Below are positions 56,549 to 64,000 of a stretch of 64,000 bases of DNA, piece after piece. The notes below the pieces were generated by a model. The model ran no database searches. It was given only the letters and a program-made list of their open reading frames with translations, and had not been told where the DNA came from. Position 1 is the stretch's first letter; each line of letters starts with the position of its first letter. The position numbers and the translations under genes were made by a program. Source of the DNA: Colwellia sp. MB02u-6 (GTDB taxonomy: Bacteria; Pseudomonadota; Gammaproteobacteria; Enterobacterales; Alteromonadaceae); assembly GCF_014077095.1 (NCBI RefSeq), contig NZ_JACGVG010000035.1, positions 310,001-374,000 of the forward strand, in the 5' to 3' direction.

Positions 56549-56580
56549 AAAAAACCTAAACAGTGAGGTTTAGGTTTTTT
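56549..56580. terminator. Terminator downstream of srmB (minus strand)
   Basis: AAAAAACCTAAAC (56549-56561) pairs perfectly with GTTTAGGTTTTTT (56568-56580) around a 6-base loop. It can work in both directions and lies 83 bases after the srmB stop. Confidence 0.85.
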
Positions 56581-56663
56581 AGTTTAAATTGACAGTTATT
56601 AATTTCTAGCTAACTAATATTGGGTAACTTTTAACTGACAGCTTAGCACTGGCCGTGTTTAGT

Positions 56664-57905
56664 TTAACTAGAAGCTTTACCACGTTTCGCGATTTTCTTC
56701 GCTTTAGCTTTCTTTTGAGCAACGGTTCTTTTTACTTTGGTTTTTTTAACAGCAACTCGTGCTTCTTTGTACTGCGGTCTTAACGTTTCAATCACACGGC
56801 GTGGTAAACGTTCTTCAATATAACGTTCAATTTTACCAATAACCAGCATGTCATGCGCTTCAACTAGTGAGATAGCGGTGCCTTTATTGCCCGCTCGACC
56901 TGTTCGCCCGATGCGATGTAAATAAATATCGGCGGTGCGTGGCATATCAAAATTGATAACATGGGTGATATCGTCAATATCAAGGCCACGTTCAGCGATA
57001 TCGGTAGCAACCAAAACATTAACCGTACCATTGCGCAAACGTTCGACTGAAGTGTTGCGTTTGTCTTGTTGCATTTTACCTTCAAGCCAGACACAAGGCA
57101 CGTTATCAGCATAAAGTTTACCTGATAGGTATTGCACGGTCTCACGTTTATTGGCAAAAACCAGGGCACGTCCTACTTCTTCTTGTTGCAATAAGTTTAG
57201 TAATAAGGTGAATTTATGATCTTTGTTATCTGCTAAGTGCATCCACTGGTGAATTTTCGCTTTTTCTTTTCGAGAAGGGTTCGCTTCCAAAAATACCGGA
57301 TCGTTCAACAGTTCGCGAGAAAAACGTACTACGGCAGCGCCTTCCAGTGTGGCGGAAAAGAGCATGGTTTGTTTACGCCAACGTGCTTCTCCAACAATGC
57401 GATTAATAGTTTCAGCAAAACCCATAGTGAGCATACGGTCAGCTTCATCTAAAATAAGGATTTCAATTTCACGGCTATCAAATTGCTCGCTTTCAATGTA
57501 TTCCATTAATCGGCCAGGTGTAGCAACCAAAATATCGGTGTTACCTGTAAGTACTTCTTTATGGCTGCCGTAATTAACACCACCAGTAATAACCGCAGAT
57601 TTAATGTTGGTTAGCGCGGTTAACTTTTTACATTGCTCATAAGTTTGTATGGCAAGCTCACGTGTTGGCGATAAAATGAGTACACGTGGAAAACCTTGCT
57701 GGGGGCGAGGGTAGTCGAGCAAGTGTTGAGCAGCAGGTAAAATAAATGCTGCTGTTTTTCCCGTTCCTGTTGGGGCTGAAGCTAATACGTCTTTGCCTGT
57801 CATAGCCACAGGAAGTACTAACTCTTGGATAGACGTTGGCTTTTTATAGCCTGCATTTTCAATGCCGCCCAATAATGCGGAATCTAGGTCAAACTGCTCA
57901 AACAT
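56664..57905 (-). CDS. srmB: DEAD-box RNA helicase SrmB
   Basis: SrmB helps assemble the large ribosomal subunit, and such helicases are important for growth in the cold. The 413 aa protein has all DEAD-box motifs: Q motif (PTSIQELVLPVA), Walker A (APTGTGKTAA), PTRELA, TPGRL, DEAD (LILDEADRM), SAT (LFSATLEG), then VLVATDIAERGLDID and HRIGRTGR. The IHQWMHLADNKDHK and ISLVEAHDMLVIGKIERYIEE segments are typical of SrmB rather than RhlE or DeaD. The C-terminal tail is Lys/Arg-rich, fitting RNA binding. Confidence 0.93.
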   Translation of the reverse strand: MFEQFDLDSALLGGIENAGYKKPTSIQELVLPVAMTGKDVLASAPTGTGKTAAFILPAAQHLLDYPRPQQGFPRVLILSPTRELAIQTYEQCKKLTALTNIKSAVITGGVNYGSHKEVLTGNTDILVATPGRLMEYIESEQFDSREIEILILDEADRMLTMGFAETINRIVGEARWRKQTMLFSATLEGAAVVRFSRELLNDPVFLEANPSRKEKAKIHQWMHLADNKDHKFTLLLNLLQQEEVGRALVFANKRETVQYLSGKLYADNVPCVWLEGKMQQDKRNTSVERLRNGTVNVLVATDIAERGLDIDDITHVINFDMPRTADIYLHRIGRTGRAGNKGTAISLVEAHDMLVIGKIERYIEERLPRRVIETLRPQYKEARVAVKKTKVKRTVAQKKAKAKKIAKRGKASS

Positions 57906-58006
57906 GTAATAATTTTCTTTGGGGATTAATGAAGAGGATTATAATGGCAAAATACGATTTATCCTAAAGATCTTGCCAAATTTGTCTATTTATTATGATA
58001 TTTAAC

Positions 58007-58531
58007 TTAATCTACTAGGATATCTGTGATTTCATCGCTAATTTTTTGGCACCACTGTCTAATCCGTGCTTCGCTAGCATCGTATTGATTGTCTTCATCA
58101 AGGGCTAAACCAACAAAATTTTGCTCATCCTCTGTTAGTGCTTTTGACTCCGCAAAGTCATAACCTTCATTAGGCCAATAACCGATAACATAGCCGCCTT
58201 GTGCCAGCACTTGGTCATGTAACATGCCAAGGGCATCTTGAAACCAATCAGTGTAACCAATTTGATCCCCCATGCCATAAAGGGCAACAATTTTTCCTTC
58301 AAGATCAATGTTGGCGATTTCTGGCCAATGTGACTCCCAATCTTCCTGAATTTCACCATAGTCCCAAGTAGAAATACCTAAAATTAAGATGTCGTGGTTT
58401 ACCATTTCCGTCAGTGGCGTATCTTTGATATTAAATAAGGTGACGTTATCTTGGCCAAGTTCAGCTTGAATTTTTTCTGCTGCTATTTCGGTATAACAAG
58501 TAGTTGAGCCGTAAAATAATGCGATGTTCAT
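58007..58531 (-). CDS. fldB: Flavodoxin FldB
   Basis: Long-chain flavodoxins carry one or two electrons on FMN. The 174 aa protein has the FMN phosphate loop GSTTCYTEIAAEKI and the ring-binding loops STWDYGEIQEDW and YGMGDQIGYTDWFQDA, with the long-chain insertion near the C-terminus (ESKALTEDEQNFVGLALDEDNQ). The neighbourhood (fldB before dsbC-recJ-prfB-lysS) matches Escherichia coli fldB, though xerD, which lies between fldB and dsbC there, is absent here. Confidence 0.93.
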   Translation of the reverse strand: MNIALFYGSTTCYTEIAAEKIQAELGQDNVTLFNIKDTPLTEMVNHDILILGISTWDYGEIQEDWESHWPEIANIDLEGKIVALYGMGDQIGYTDWFQDALGMLHDQVLAQGGYVIGYWPNEGYDFAESKALTEDEQNFVGLALDEDNQYDASEARIRQWCQKISDEITDILVD

Positions 58532-58805
58532 TGATAAATTACCGAGGTTTAACGAACCACGTTAGGTGGTCGGTGAGCGAGTGGTGGGATTTTAGCAAAT
58601 TTCTCGCCAATAAGATGCTTTGCTGTGCCACTGAAAGTCATATTTTATCAGATCAGTTCGCTATTTGGCGGCTTAGTGTTATTGCAATTATGCCTTTTTC
58701 ACTGTAATTTTAGGGTGCTTAAAGCGGTCTTTGTATTTATCTAAAATTACAAAAGTAATTTTCCGCTTATTTTCCGCTCATAGAGTTAAGGTATGGTATT
58801 GATTT

Positions 58806-59585
58806 ATGTCTAAGAAATTTTTATTAGCTGCTGCATTTGGCTTGTTAAGTTTGACCCACAATGTTGTAGCGTATGCTGAGCTAGCAAATAACAGCGTGAT
58901 GTTACCTGTTACTCAGTTGCAAGTGGTAAAAGCAAAGTTGTCACAAACGTTAGGGTTTAATGTTGCTAGTATCAAGCCATCTCCCATGGCAGGTGTCGTT
59001 GAAGTGCTTACCGATCAGGGCTTATTTTATGCTAGCGCCGATGGCAACTTTTTATTGCATGGTAAAATGTATGGACTAGGCGAAAATGTCAGTAATTTAA
59101 CTGAAGAAAGTTTAGCGCAAGTGCGTGTTAACGGTATGGTTAAATTCTCTGATGCTATGATTGTTTATCCGGCTAAAAACGAAAAGCATGTAGTGACCGT
59201 TTTTACTGACATTACCTGCGGTTATTGTCGTAAAATGCACGAACAAATGAGCGCTTACAACGATAAAGGCATCACAGTGCGTTATTTAGCGTATCCACGT
59301 GCCGGCGTAAAAGATCAAACTGGCAGTTATTCACAAGGTTTTAAAGATTTACGCTCAATATGGTGTCATGAAGATCCTCAGTCGGCGTTAACAAAAGCAA
59401 AAAGTGGCTCTTCAGTGGCGGCACGTATTTGTGATATGCCTATCGAAGATGAATTTGACTTTGGTCGTCAAGTGGGCGTTTCTGGAACACCAGCCATTAT
59501 ATTGGCCAATGGCATGATGGTGCCAGGTTATCAAGACCCAAGTAAATTATTTACGTTATTAGAAACCTCTCAACAAGGTGGCTAA
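58806..59585 (+). CDS. dsbC: Thiol:disulfide isomerase DsbC
   Basis: DsbC is the periplasmic disulfide isomerase that corrects wrong bonds. The 259 aa protein has a signal peptide (about 1-24), an N-terminal dimerisation domain (about 28-95) and a thioredoxin fold with active-site CGYC in TDITCGYCRKMHEQM, and the cis-Pro in VSGTPAIILANG. A second cysteine pair (IWCHED, ARICDMP) matches DsbC. It is the first gene of the rightward block before recJ. Confidence 0.96.
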   Translation: MSKKFLLAAAFGLLSLTHNVVAYAELANNSVMLPVTQLQVVKAKLSQTLGFNVASIKPSPMAGVVEVLTDQGLFYASADGNFLLHGKMYGLGENVSNLTEESLAQVRVNGMVKFSDAMIVYPAKNEKHVVTVFTDITCGYCRKMHEQMSAYNDKGITVRYLAYPRAGVKDQTGSYSQGFKDLRSIWCHEDPQSALTKAKSGSSVAARICDMPIEDEFDFGRQVGVSGTPAIILANGMMVPGYQDPSKLFTLLETSQQGG

Positions 59586-59636
59586 TATCAAACCAATTGA
59601 TAAATTTTTTTGATGGGTATCACTTAATTTTTTGAT

Positions 59637-59666
59637 AAAATGGCAAGTCATTCACTTGCCATTTTT
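59637..59666 (+). terminator. Terminator after dsbC
   Basis: AAAATGGCAAGT pairs perfectly with ACTTGCCATTTT around a 5-base loop and a T run follows. It would limit readthrough into recJ. Confidence 0.9.
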
Positions 59667-59697
59667 GTCTCTAGCGTTTCAAGTATAAGGTGCATTC

Positions 59698-61467
59698 ATG
59701 CATAAAGAGATCATTCGTCGAGAGCAAGTTAGCGATGAGCATTTACCCGATACATTACATCCACTTGTTCGACAAATATATGCACGACGCGGTGTTACCA
59801 ACAAAGAACAACTTGAATTAACCGCGTCTCATTTATGTGCTGTTGATACGTTAAAAGGCTTACCTGAAGCATGTGAACTGTTATATCAGGCCCTGCAAGG
59901 AAAAAAAAACATCACGGTAATTGGTGACTTTGATGCTGATGGAGCCACAAGTACAGCTTTAATGATGGAAGCATTGTACATGCTAGGTTCAACCAATCAT
60001 CATTTTTTAGTCCCTAACCGATTTAAGTACGGCTATGGCTTAACCCCTGAAATTGTTGATATCGCCAACTCACAAGGCGCACAAGTATTAGTGACGGTTG
60101 ATAATGGCATTAGCTGCATTGCTGGTGTTAAAAGGGCGAAGGAGTTAGGGTTGCAAGTGGTAGTTACTGACCATCATTTACCTGGCGCGCATACACCACC
60201 TGCCGATGCCATTGTTAATCCAAATCAAGTGGGTTGTAATTTTGCCAGCAAGTCGTTGGCTGGTGTTGGTGTCGCATTTTACTTTATGTTGGCGTTAAGA
60301 AAATATCTACGTGAACAGCAATGGTTTGAACAGCAGAAGATTAAAGAGCCTAATATTGCACAGTTACTTGATTTAGTTGCCTTAGGTACGGTTGCTGATG
60401 TGGTGTCACTAGATGCGAATAATCGAATTTTAGTCGAACAAGGACTCAAGCGCATTCGAGCAGGAGCGACGCGCCCGGGTATTCAAGCCTTAATAGAAAT
60501 TGCCGGTAAAAATCAGCAAAAATTAGTGGCCAGTGATTTTGGCTTTGCTTTAGGCCCACGTATCAATGCAGCAGGTCGATTAGACGATATGGCATTTGGT
60601 ATTAACTGTTTACTAGCAAAAGATTTATCAAGCGCTAGAGTAATGGCCGCCGATTTGGATGACTTAAATAAAGCGCGCCGGGAAATAGAACAGGGTATGC
60701 AAATTGAGGCCGAGCAAGTACTGGCCAGTTTACAGTTCAGTGAGAGCAATTTACCCCATGGTATTAGTTTGTTTCATGGCGACTGGCATCAAGGCGTCAT
60801 CGGCATTGTCGCTGGACGCTTAAAAGAAAAGTATCATCGTCCGAGTATTGTTTTTGCCAAAGGTAATGATGACGATGCTAGTGGTATTAATAATAGTGAC
60901 GCTGACAGTATTGATATTAATAGCAATGAAATAAAAGGCTCAGCACGCTCTATTCCAGGTTTACATATTCGTGATTTACTCGAGTATATTGACAGCCAAC
61001 ACCCGGGTATTATTATAAAGTTTGGTGGTCATGCCATGGCGGCAGGTTTATCAATACCGGCAAATAAATTCGAACAGTTTTCAGCGCTATTTGAGCAATA
61101 TGCCGAGCAGTGGTTAAGCAAAGAAGCTTTAACGGGTGTACTGGCCTCAGATGGTGAGCTATTAACTAATGATATGACACTGGCTTTTGCACAAGTCTTA
61201 CGTGAGGCCGGACCGTGGGGACAAAATTTTCCAGAACCGTTGTTTGATGACGTTTTCACGCTTGTACAGCAACGTATTGTTGGCGAAAAACACTTAAAAC
61301 TTGTGGTAGAAAAAGACCAGAAAGTATTTGATGCCATCGCCTTTAATGTTGATATTAAGCGTTGGCCAGACAACCAGACCAAGCAGGTGAAGTTAGCCTA
61401 TCGTCTGGACATTAATGAGTTTCGTGGTAAACAGTCAGTACAATTAATGGTTGAACAATTAGACTGA
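59698..61467 (+). CDS. recJ: Single-strand-specific 5'-3' exonuclease RecJ
   Basis: RecJ degrades single-stranded DNA from 5' ends in recombination repair and mismatch repair. The 589 aa protein has the DHH-family motifs: VIGDFDADGATSTALMM, TVDNGIS, VTDHHLPG and, in the DHHA1 domain, GSARSIPGLH and KFGGHAMAAGLSI. An Asp/Asn/Ser-rich insertion of about 22 residues (encoded near 60864-60930) lies between the core and the GSARS motif. An AAGGTG ribosome site precedes the ATG. The place before prfB is conserved. Confidence 0.96.
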   Translation: MHKEIIRREQVSDEHLPDTLHPLVRQIYARRGVTNKEQLELTASHLCAVDTLKGLPEACELLYQALQGKKNITVIGDFDADGATSTALMMEALYMLGSTNHHFLVPNRFKYGYGLTPEIVDIANSQGAQVLVTVDNGISCIAGVKRAKELGLQVVVTDHHLPGAHTPPADAIVNPNQVGCNFASKSLAGVGVAFYFMLALRKYLREQQWFEQQKIKEPNIAQLLDLVALGTVADVVSLDANNRILVEQGLKRIRAGATRPGIQALIEIAGKNQQKLVASDFGFALGPRINAAGRLDDMAFGINCLLAKDLSSARVMAADLDDLNKARREIEQGMQIEAEQVLASLQFSESNLPHGISLFHGDWHQGVIGIVAGRLKEKYHRPSIVFAKGNDDDASGINNSDADSIDINSNEIKGSARSIPGLHIRDLLEYIDSQHPGIIIKFGGHAMAAGLSIPANKFEQFSALFEQYAEQWLSKEALTGVLASDGELLTNDMTLAFAQVLREAGPWGQNFPEPLFDDVFTLVQQRIVGEKHLKLVVEKDQKVFDAIAFNVDIKRWPDNQTKQVKLAYRLDINEFRGKQSVQLMVEQLD

Positions 61468-61633
61468 AGGTTATCAATACCATTATCACCTTAAGGGCTG
61501 AAAAAAATATTATAAAAACGGCATTGCATTACCCAAGCAAGCGTTTATTTAATCGCATAATTAGGCTATAATGCGCGACTATTTTTTTTGTTTTTCCCTT
61601 TATTCATCAATTACGGCGTGACAGTTAAAAAAT

Positions 61634-62732
61634 ATGCTAGAAGTTAATCCAGTACTCAATAAAATTAAAGAAATTCGTGAACGCACCAATCTGCTTCGGG
61701 GGTATCTTTGACTACGACCAAAAGTCAGAACGCTTGGTTGAAGTTACGCGAGAATTAGAATCTGCCGATGTGTGGAATAACCCTGAGCGCGCACAAGCAC
61801 TAGGTCGTGAACGTGCGGGATTAGAAGCTGTGGTTGAAACCATTCTACAAATGGACTCAGGTTGTGAAGACATTGAAGGCTTGGTTGAACTTGCCGTTGA
61901 AGCCGACGACGAAGAAACCTTTAATGATGCCGAAGCTGAAACAAAAACCTTAGAAGTTAGCCTTGAAAAACTAGAATTTCGTCGAATGTTTTCTGGTGAT
62001 CACGACGCCAATAATTGCTATTTAGATATTCAATCAGGATCTGGTGGTACAGAAGCACAAGATTGGGCAGAAATGCTTATGCGCATGTATTTACGCTGGG
62101 GTGAAGCCAATGGTTACAAAACAGAAGCCATCGAAGTTACTGGCGGTGATGTCGCTGGTATTAAAGGTTGTACCATTAAATACACAGGTGAGTATGCTTT
62201 TGGTTGGTTACGCACAGAAACCGGTGTGCATCGTTTAGTACGTAAGTCACCCTTTGATTCAAGTGGTCGTCGTCATACCTCGTTTGCTTCTGCGTTTATT
62301 TACCCAGAAATAGACGACAATATTGAAATTGATATTAACCCAGCAGATTTACGCATAGACACCTTTCGTGCCTCTGGTGCGGGTGGTCAACATGTTAATA
62401 AAACTGATTCTGCCATACGTATTACCCATGAGCCAACCGGTGCAGTAGTAGCTTGTCAGGCTGATCGTTCACAGCATAAAAACCGCGCCACCGCGATGAA
62501 ATTGCTAAAAGCTAAATTGTATGAAATGGAAATGCAAAAGCAAAATGAAGGTAAACAAGAATTAGAAGACGGCAAGTCAGATATTGGCTGGGGCAGTCAA
62601 ATACGCTCTTATGTTTTAGATGACAGCCGTATCAAAGACTTACGTACCGGCATAGAAAATCGCAATACTCAAGCAGTATTAGATGGTGATTTAAACAAAT
62701 TTTTAAAAGCTAGTTTGAAATCTGGCTTATAA
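61634..62732 (+). CDS. prfB: Peptide chain release factor 2, programmed +1 frameshift
   Basis: RF2 ends translation at UAA and UGA. Reading starts at ATG 61634 and runs 25 codons to an in-frame TGA at 61709-61711; a +1 shift at CTT-TGA-C then joins the frame that runs to 62732, giving 365 aa, the same as the Escherichia coli protein. The SPF tripeptide (RKSPFDSSG) and GGQ ([15 protein letters not shown]) are intact. The CDS span therefore skips one base (61709). Lower RF2 means more frameshifting, so the gene is autoregulated. It lies between recJ and lysS. Confidence 0.98.
61697..61712 (+). promoter_or_regulatory. prfB frameshift site
   Basis: The site reads CGG GGG TAT CTT TGA C. The GGGGG run acts as an internal Shine-Dalgarno sequence three bases before the CTT slip codon, and TGA is the RF2 sensor stop. 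The usual AGG GGG is here CGG GGG. Confidence 0.97.
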
Positions 62733-62842
62733 GTACTTAATTAATTTAAACTATTTTTAATAGAATATACCTGTAATAGCATTATTTGAGCGCTAAATAA
62801 CTTAGCTTGAATTCCATGTTACGTTAACACACGAGAAATAAA

Positions 62843-64000
62843 ATGACTGATCAAGCACACCAAGACGAAAATAAATTGATTGCCGAGCGTCGTGGCAAAT
62901 TAGCAAAAATTCGAGAAAACTGTCCGGCTAATGGCCACCCTAACAAGTTTGACCGAAAACATTATGCTGCTGATTTGCAAGCTGAACACGGTGAAAAAGA
63001 TAAAGAAACGCTTGAAGCTGAAACCGGTCTTTACAGCATTGCTGGTCGAGTAATGGCAAAACGTGGTCCATTTTTAGTATTACAAGATATGACGGGCCGT
63101 ATTCAGGCTTATGCCCATAAAACGGTGCAAAAAGATATTAAAGAGCGTTGGGGCACTTTAGACATTGGCGATATTATTGGTGTTACCGGTACTATGCATA
63201 TGTCGGGTAAAGGCGACTTATACGTCAATATGGATAAATACGAGCTGTTAACAAAGTCACTGCGTCCATTACCAGAAAAGTTTCATGGCTTATCAGATGT
63301 TGAAACAAAATATCGCCAACGTTACGTTGATTTGATCATCAATGAAGAGACGCGTAACACCTTTAAAATTCGTTCAAAAATTGTTGATGGTATTCGCAAG
63401 TTTTTAACTGACCGTGATTTTATGGAAGTTGAAACACCTATGCTACAAACGATTCCAGGTGGTGCAACGGCGAAACCTTTTGAAACATTCCACAATGCCC
63501 TAGACATTCAAATGTATATGCGTATTGCGCCAGAGCTTTACTTGAAGCGCTTGGTTGTCGGTGGTTTTGAGAAAGTTTTTGAAATTAACCGTAACTTCCG
63601 TAATGAAGGCTTATCATCACGTCATAATCCAGAATTTACCATGATTGAATTCTACCAAGCTTATGCTGATTATCATGACCTAATGAACCTGACTGAAGAA
63701 ATGTTACGTACCCTAGCTGAAGACGTCATGGGCTCAGCGATTATTCGTAATACTGTTAAAAACTCTGACGGTGAAGTCGTAGAAGAGAAGTTCTATGATT
63801 TTGGTCAGTCATTTACTCGTTTGTCTATGGTTGATGCTATTTTACAATATGGTACTGACCTTGATGAAGCGGTTTTACGTGACCCAGAAGCTAATTTTGA
63901 TGCTTTAAAAGCGATGGCAAAACAAGTGGGTGTTAAGGAAACTGAAGCATCTAAAGTCTGGGGTGCTGGTAAGTATGTTTGTGAGATTTTTGAAGAAGTT
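62843..64000 (+). CDS. lysS: Lysyl-tRNA synthetase, class II, 3' truncated by window edge
   Basis: LysS charges tRNA-Lys. The frame is open from ATG 62843 to the end of the window (386 codons seen). The N-terminal OB-fold anticodon-binding domain (about 55-165) with [21 protein letters not shown] is followed by the class II catalytic core: motif 1 in [17 protein letters not shown] and motif 2 in [29 protein letters not shown]. Motif 3 would lie past the edge. It follows prfB as in Escherichia coli. Confidence 0.97.
   Translation, partial: MTDQAHQDENKLIAERRGKLAKIRENCPANGHPNKFDRKHYAADLQAEHGEKDKETLEAETGLYSIAGRVMAKRGPFLVLQDMTGRIQAYAHKTVQKDIKERWGTLDIGDIIGVTGTMHMSGKGDLYVNMDKYELLTKSLRPLPEKFHGLSDVETKYRQRYVDLIINEETRNTFKIRSKIVDGIRKFLTDRDFMEVETPMLQTIPGGATAKPFETFHNALDIQMYMRIAPELYLKRLVVGGFEKVFEINRNFRNEGLSSRHNPEFTMIEFYQAYADYHDLMNLTEEMLRTLAEDVMGSAIIRNTVKNSDGEVVEEKFYDFGQSFTRLSMVDAILQYGTDLDEAVLRDPEANFDALKAMAKQVGVKETEASKVWGAGKYVCEIFEEV

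Noticed and set aside
1-64000. Search for tRNA, rRNA, CRISPR arrays, insertion sequences and prophage genes
   Set aside because: No cloverleaf-like gene ends, spaced direct repeats, transposase or phage proteins were seen by reading; a covariance-model search was not possible.

Overview
This window looks like a chromosomal segment of a marine gammaproteobacterium of the Alteromonadales, most plausibly Colwelliaceae (Colwellia or Thalassotalea-like). The basis is low G+C, many AT-rich intergenic stretches, classical gammaproteobacterial gene blocks (isc, nudF-yqiB-cpdA-yqiA-parE, talB/yaaA, fldB/dsbC-recJ-prfB-lysS), and a heavy load of GGDEF signalling genes. The taxon is inferred from gene content and protein sequence, not from an rRNA marker. 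I found no rRNA, tRNA, CRISPR array, insertion sequence or prophage.

Layout. 1-4.4 kb: iron-sulfur cluster assembly operon (iscS partial, iscU, iscA, hscB, hscA, fdx). 4.6-7.0 kb: a GAF-GAF-GGDEF-EAL protein. 7.1-13.9 kb: an MDR-family oxidoreductase, an RND efflux pump with its adaptor, and a divergent LysR regulator. 14.4-17.3 kb: nhaA with a divergent nhaR-like regulator and a Rap1a/Tai-like secreted protein. 17.6-23.0 kb: a lipoprotein penicillin/AHL-acylase-like Ntn hydrolase, an orphan MlaC-like protein with a TetR regulator and two operator palindromes, and a Tat-type M24 peptidase. 23.5-25.7 kb: a zinc-ribbon protein and a two-gene RsbQ-like hydrolase / PAS-GGDEF unit. 26.1-33.9 kb: small hypothetical genes, then a yjf-like PspA stress cassette in two transcription units (yjfI, pspA/yjfJ, yjfK, a tandem ribbon-helix-helix protein and a K+ channel; then a lipoprotein, a DUF350 protein and a membrane aminopropyltransferase). 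34.0-41.7 kb: glnE, a TcpQ-like protein, lpxL, hldE, tolC. 41.9-52.4 kb: nudF-yqiB-cpdA-yqiA-parE, two diguanylate cyclases, parC. 52.6-58.5 kb: a conserved hypothetical, a small DUF3545 gene, talB, yaaA, a LysR remnant, srmB, fldB. 58.8-64.0 kb: dsbC, recJ, prfB (with its programmed +1 frameshift) and lysS (partial).

The most interesting regions are three. First, the PspA/aminopropyltransferase cassette has a 13-17 nt palindrome, core GACATAWTATGTC, twice around a consensus-like promoter before yjfI and once at the promoter of the second unit more than 3 kb away; a tandem ribbon-helix-helix protein in the cassette is a natural candidate for the factor that binds it. Second, an RsbQ-type alpha/beta hydrolase is translationally linked to a PAS-GGDEF protein, suggesting ligand-gated c-di-GMP synthesis. 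Third, an identical 99-bp tandem duplication lies exactly at the junction of two diguanylate cyclase genes between parE and parC, and has separated what was an overlapping stop/start.
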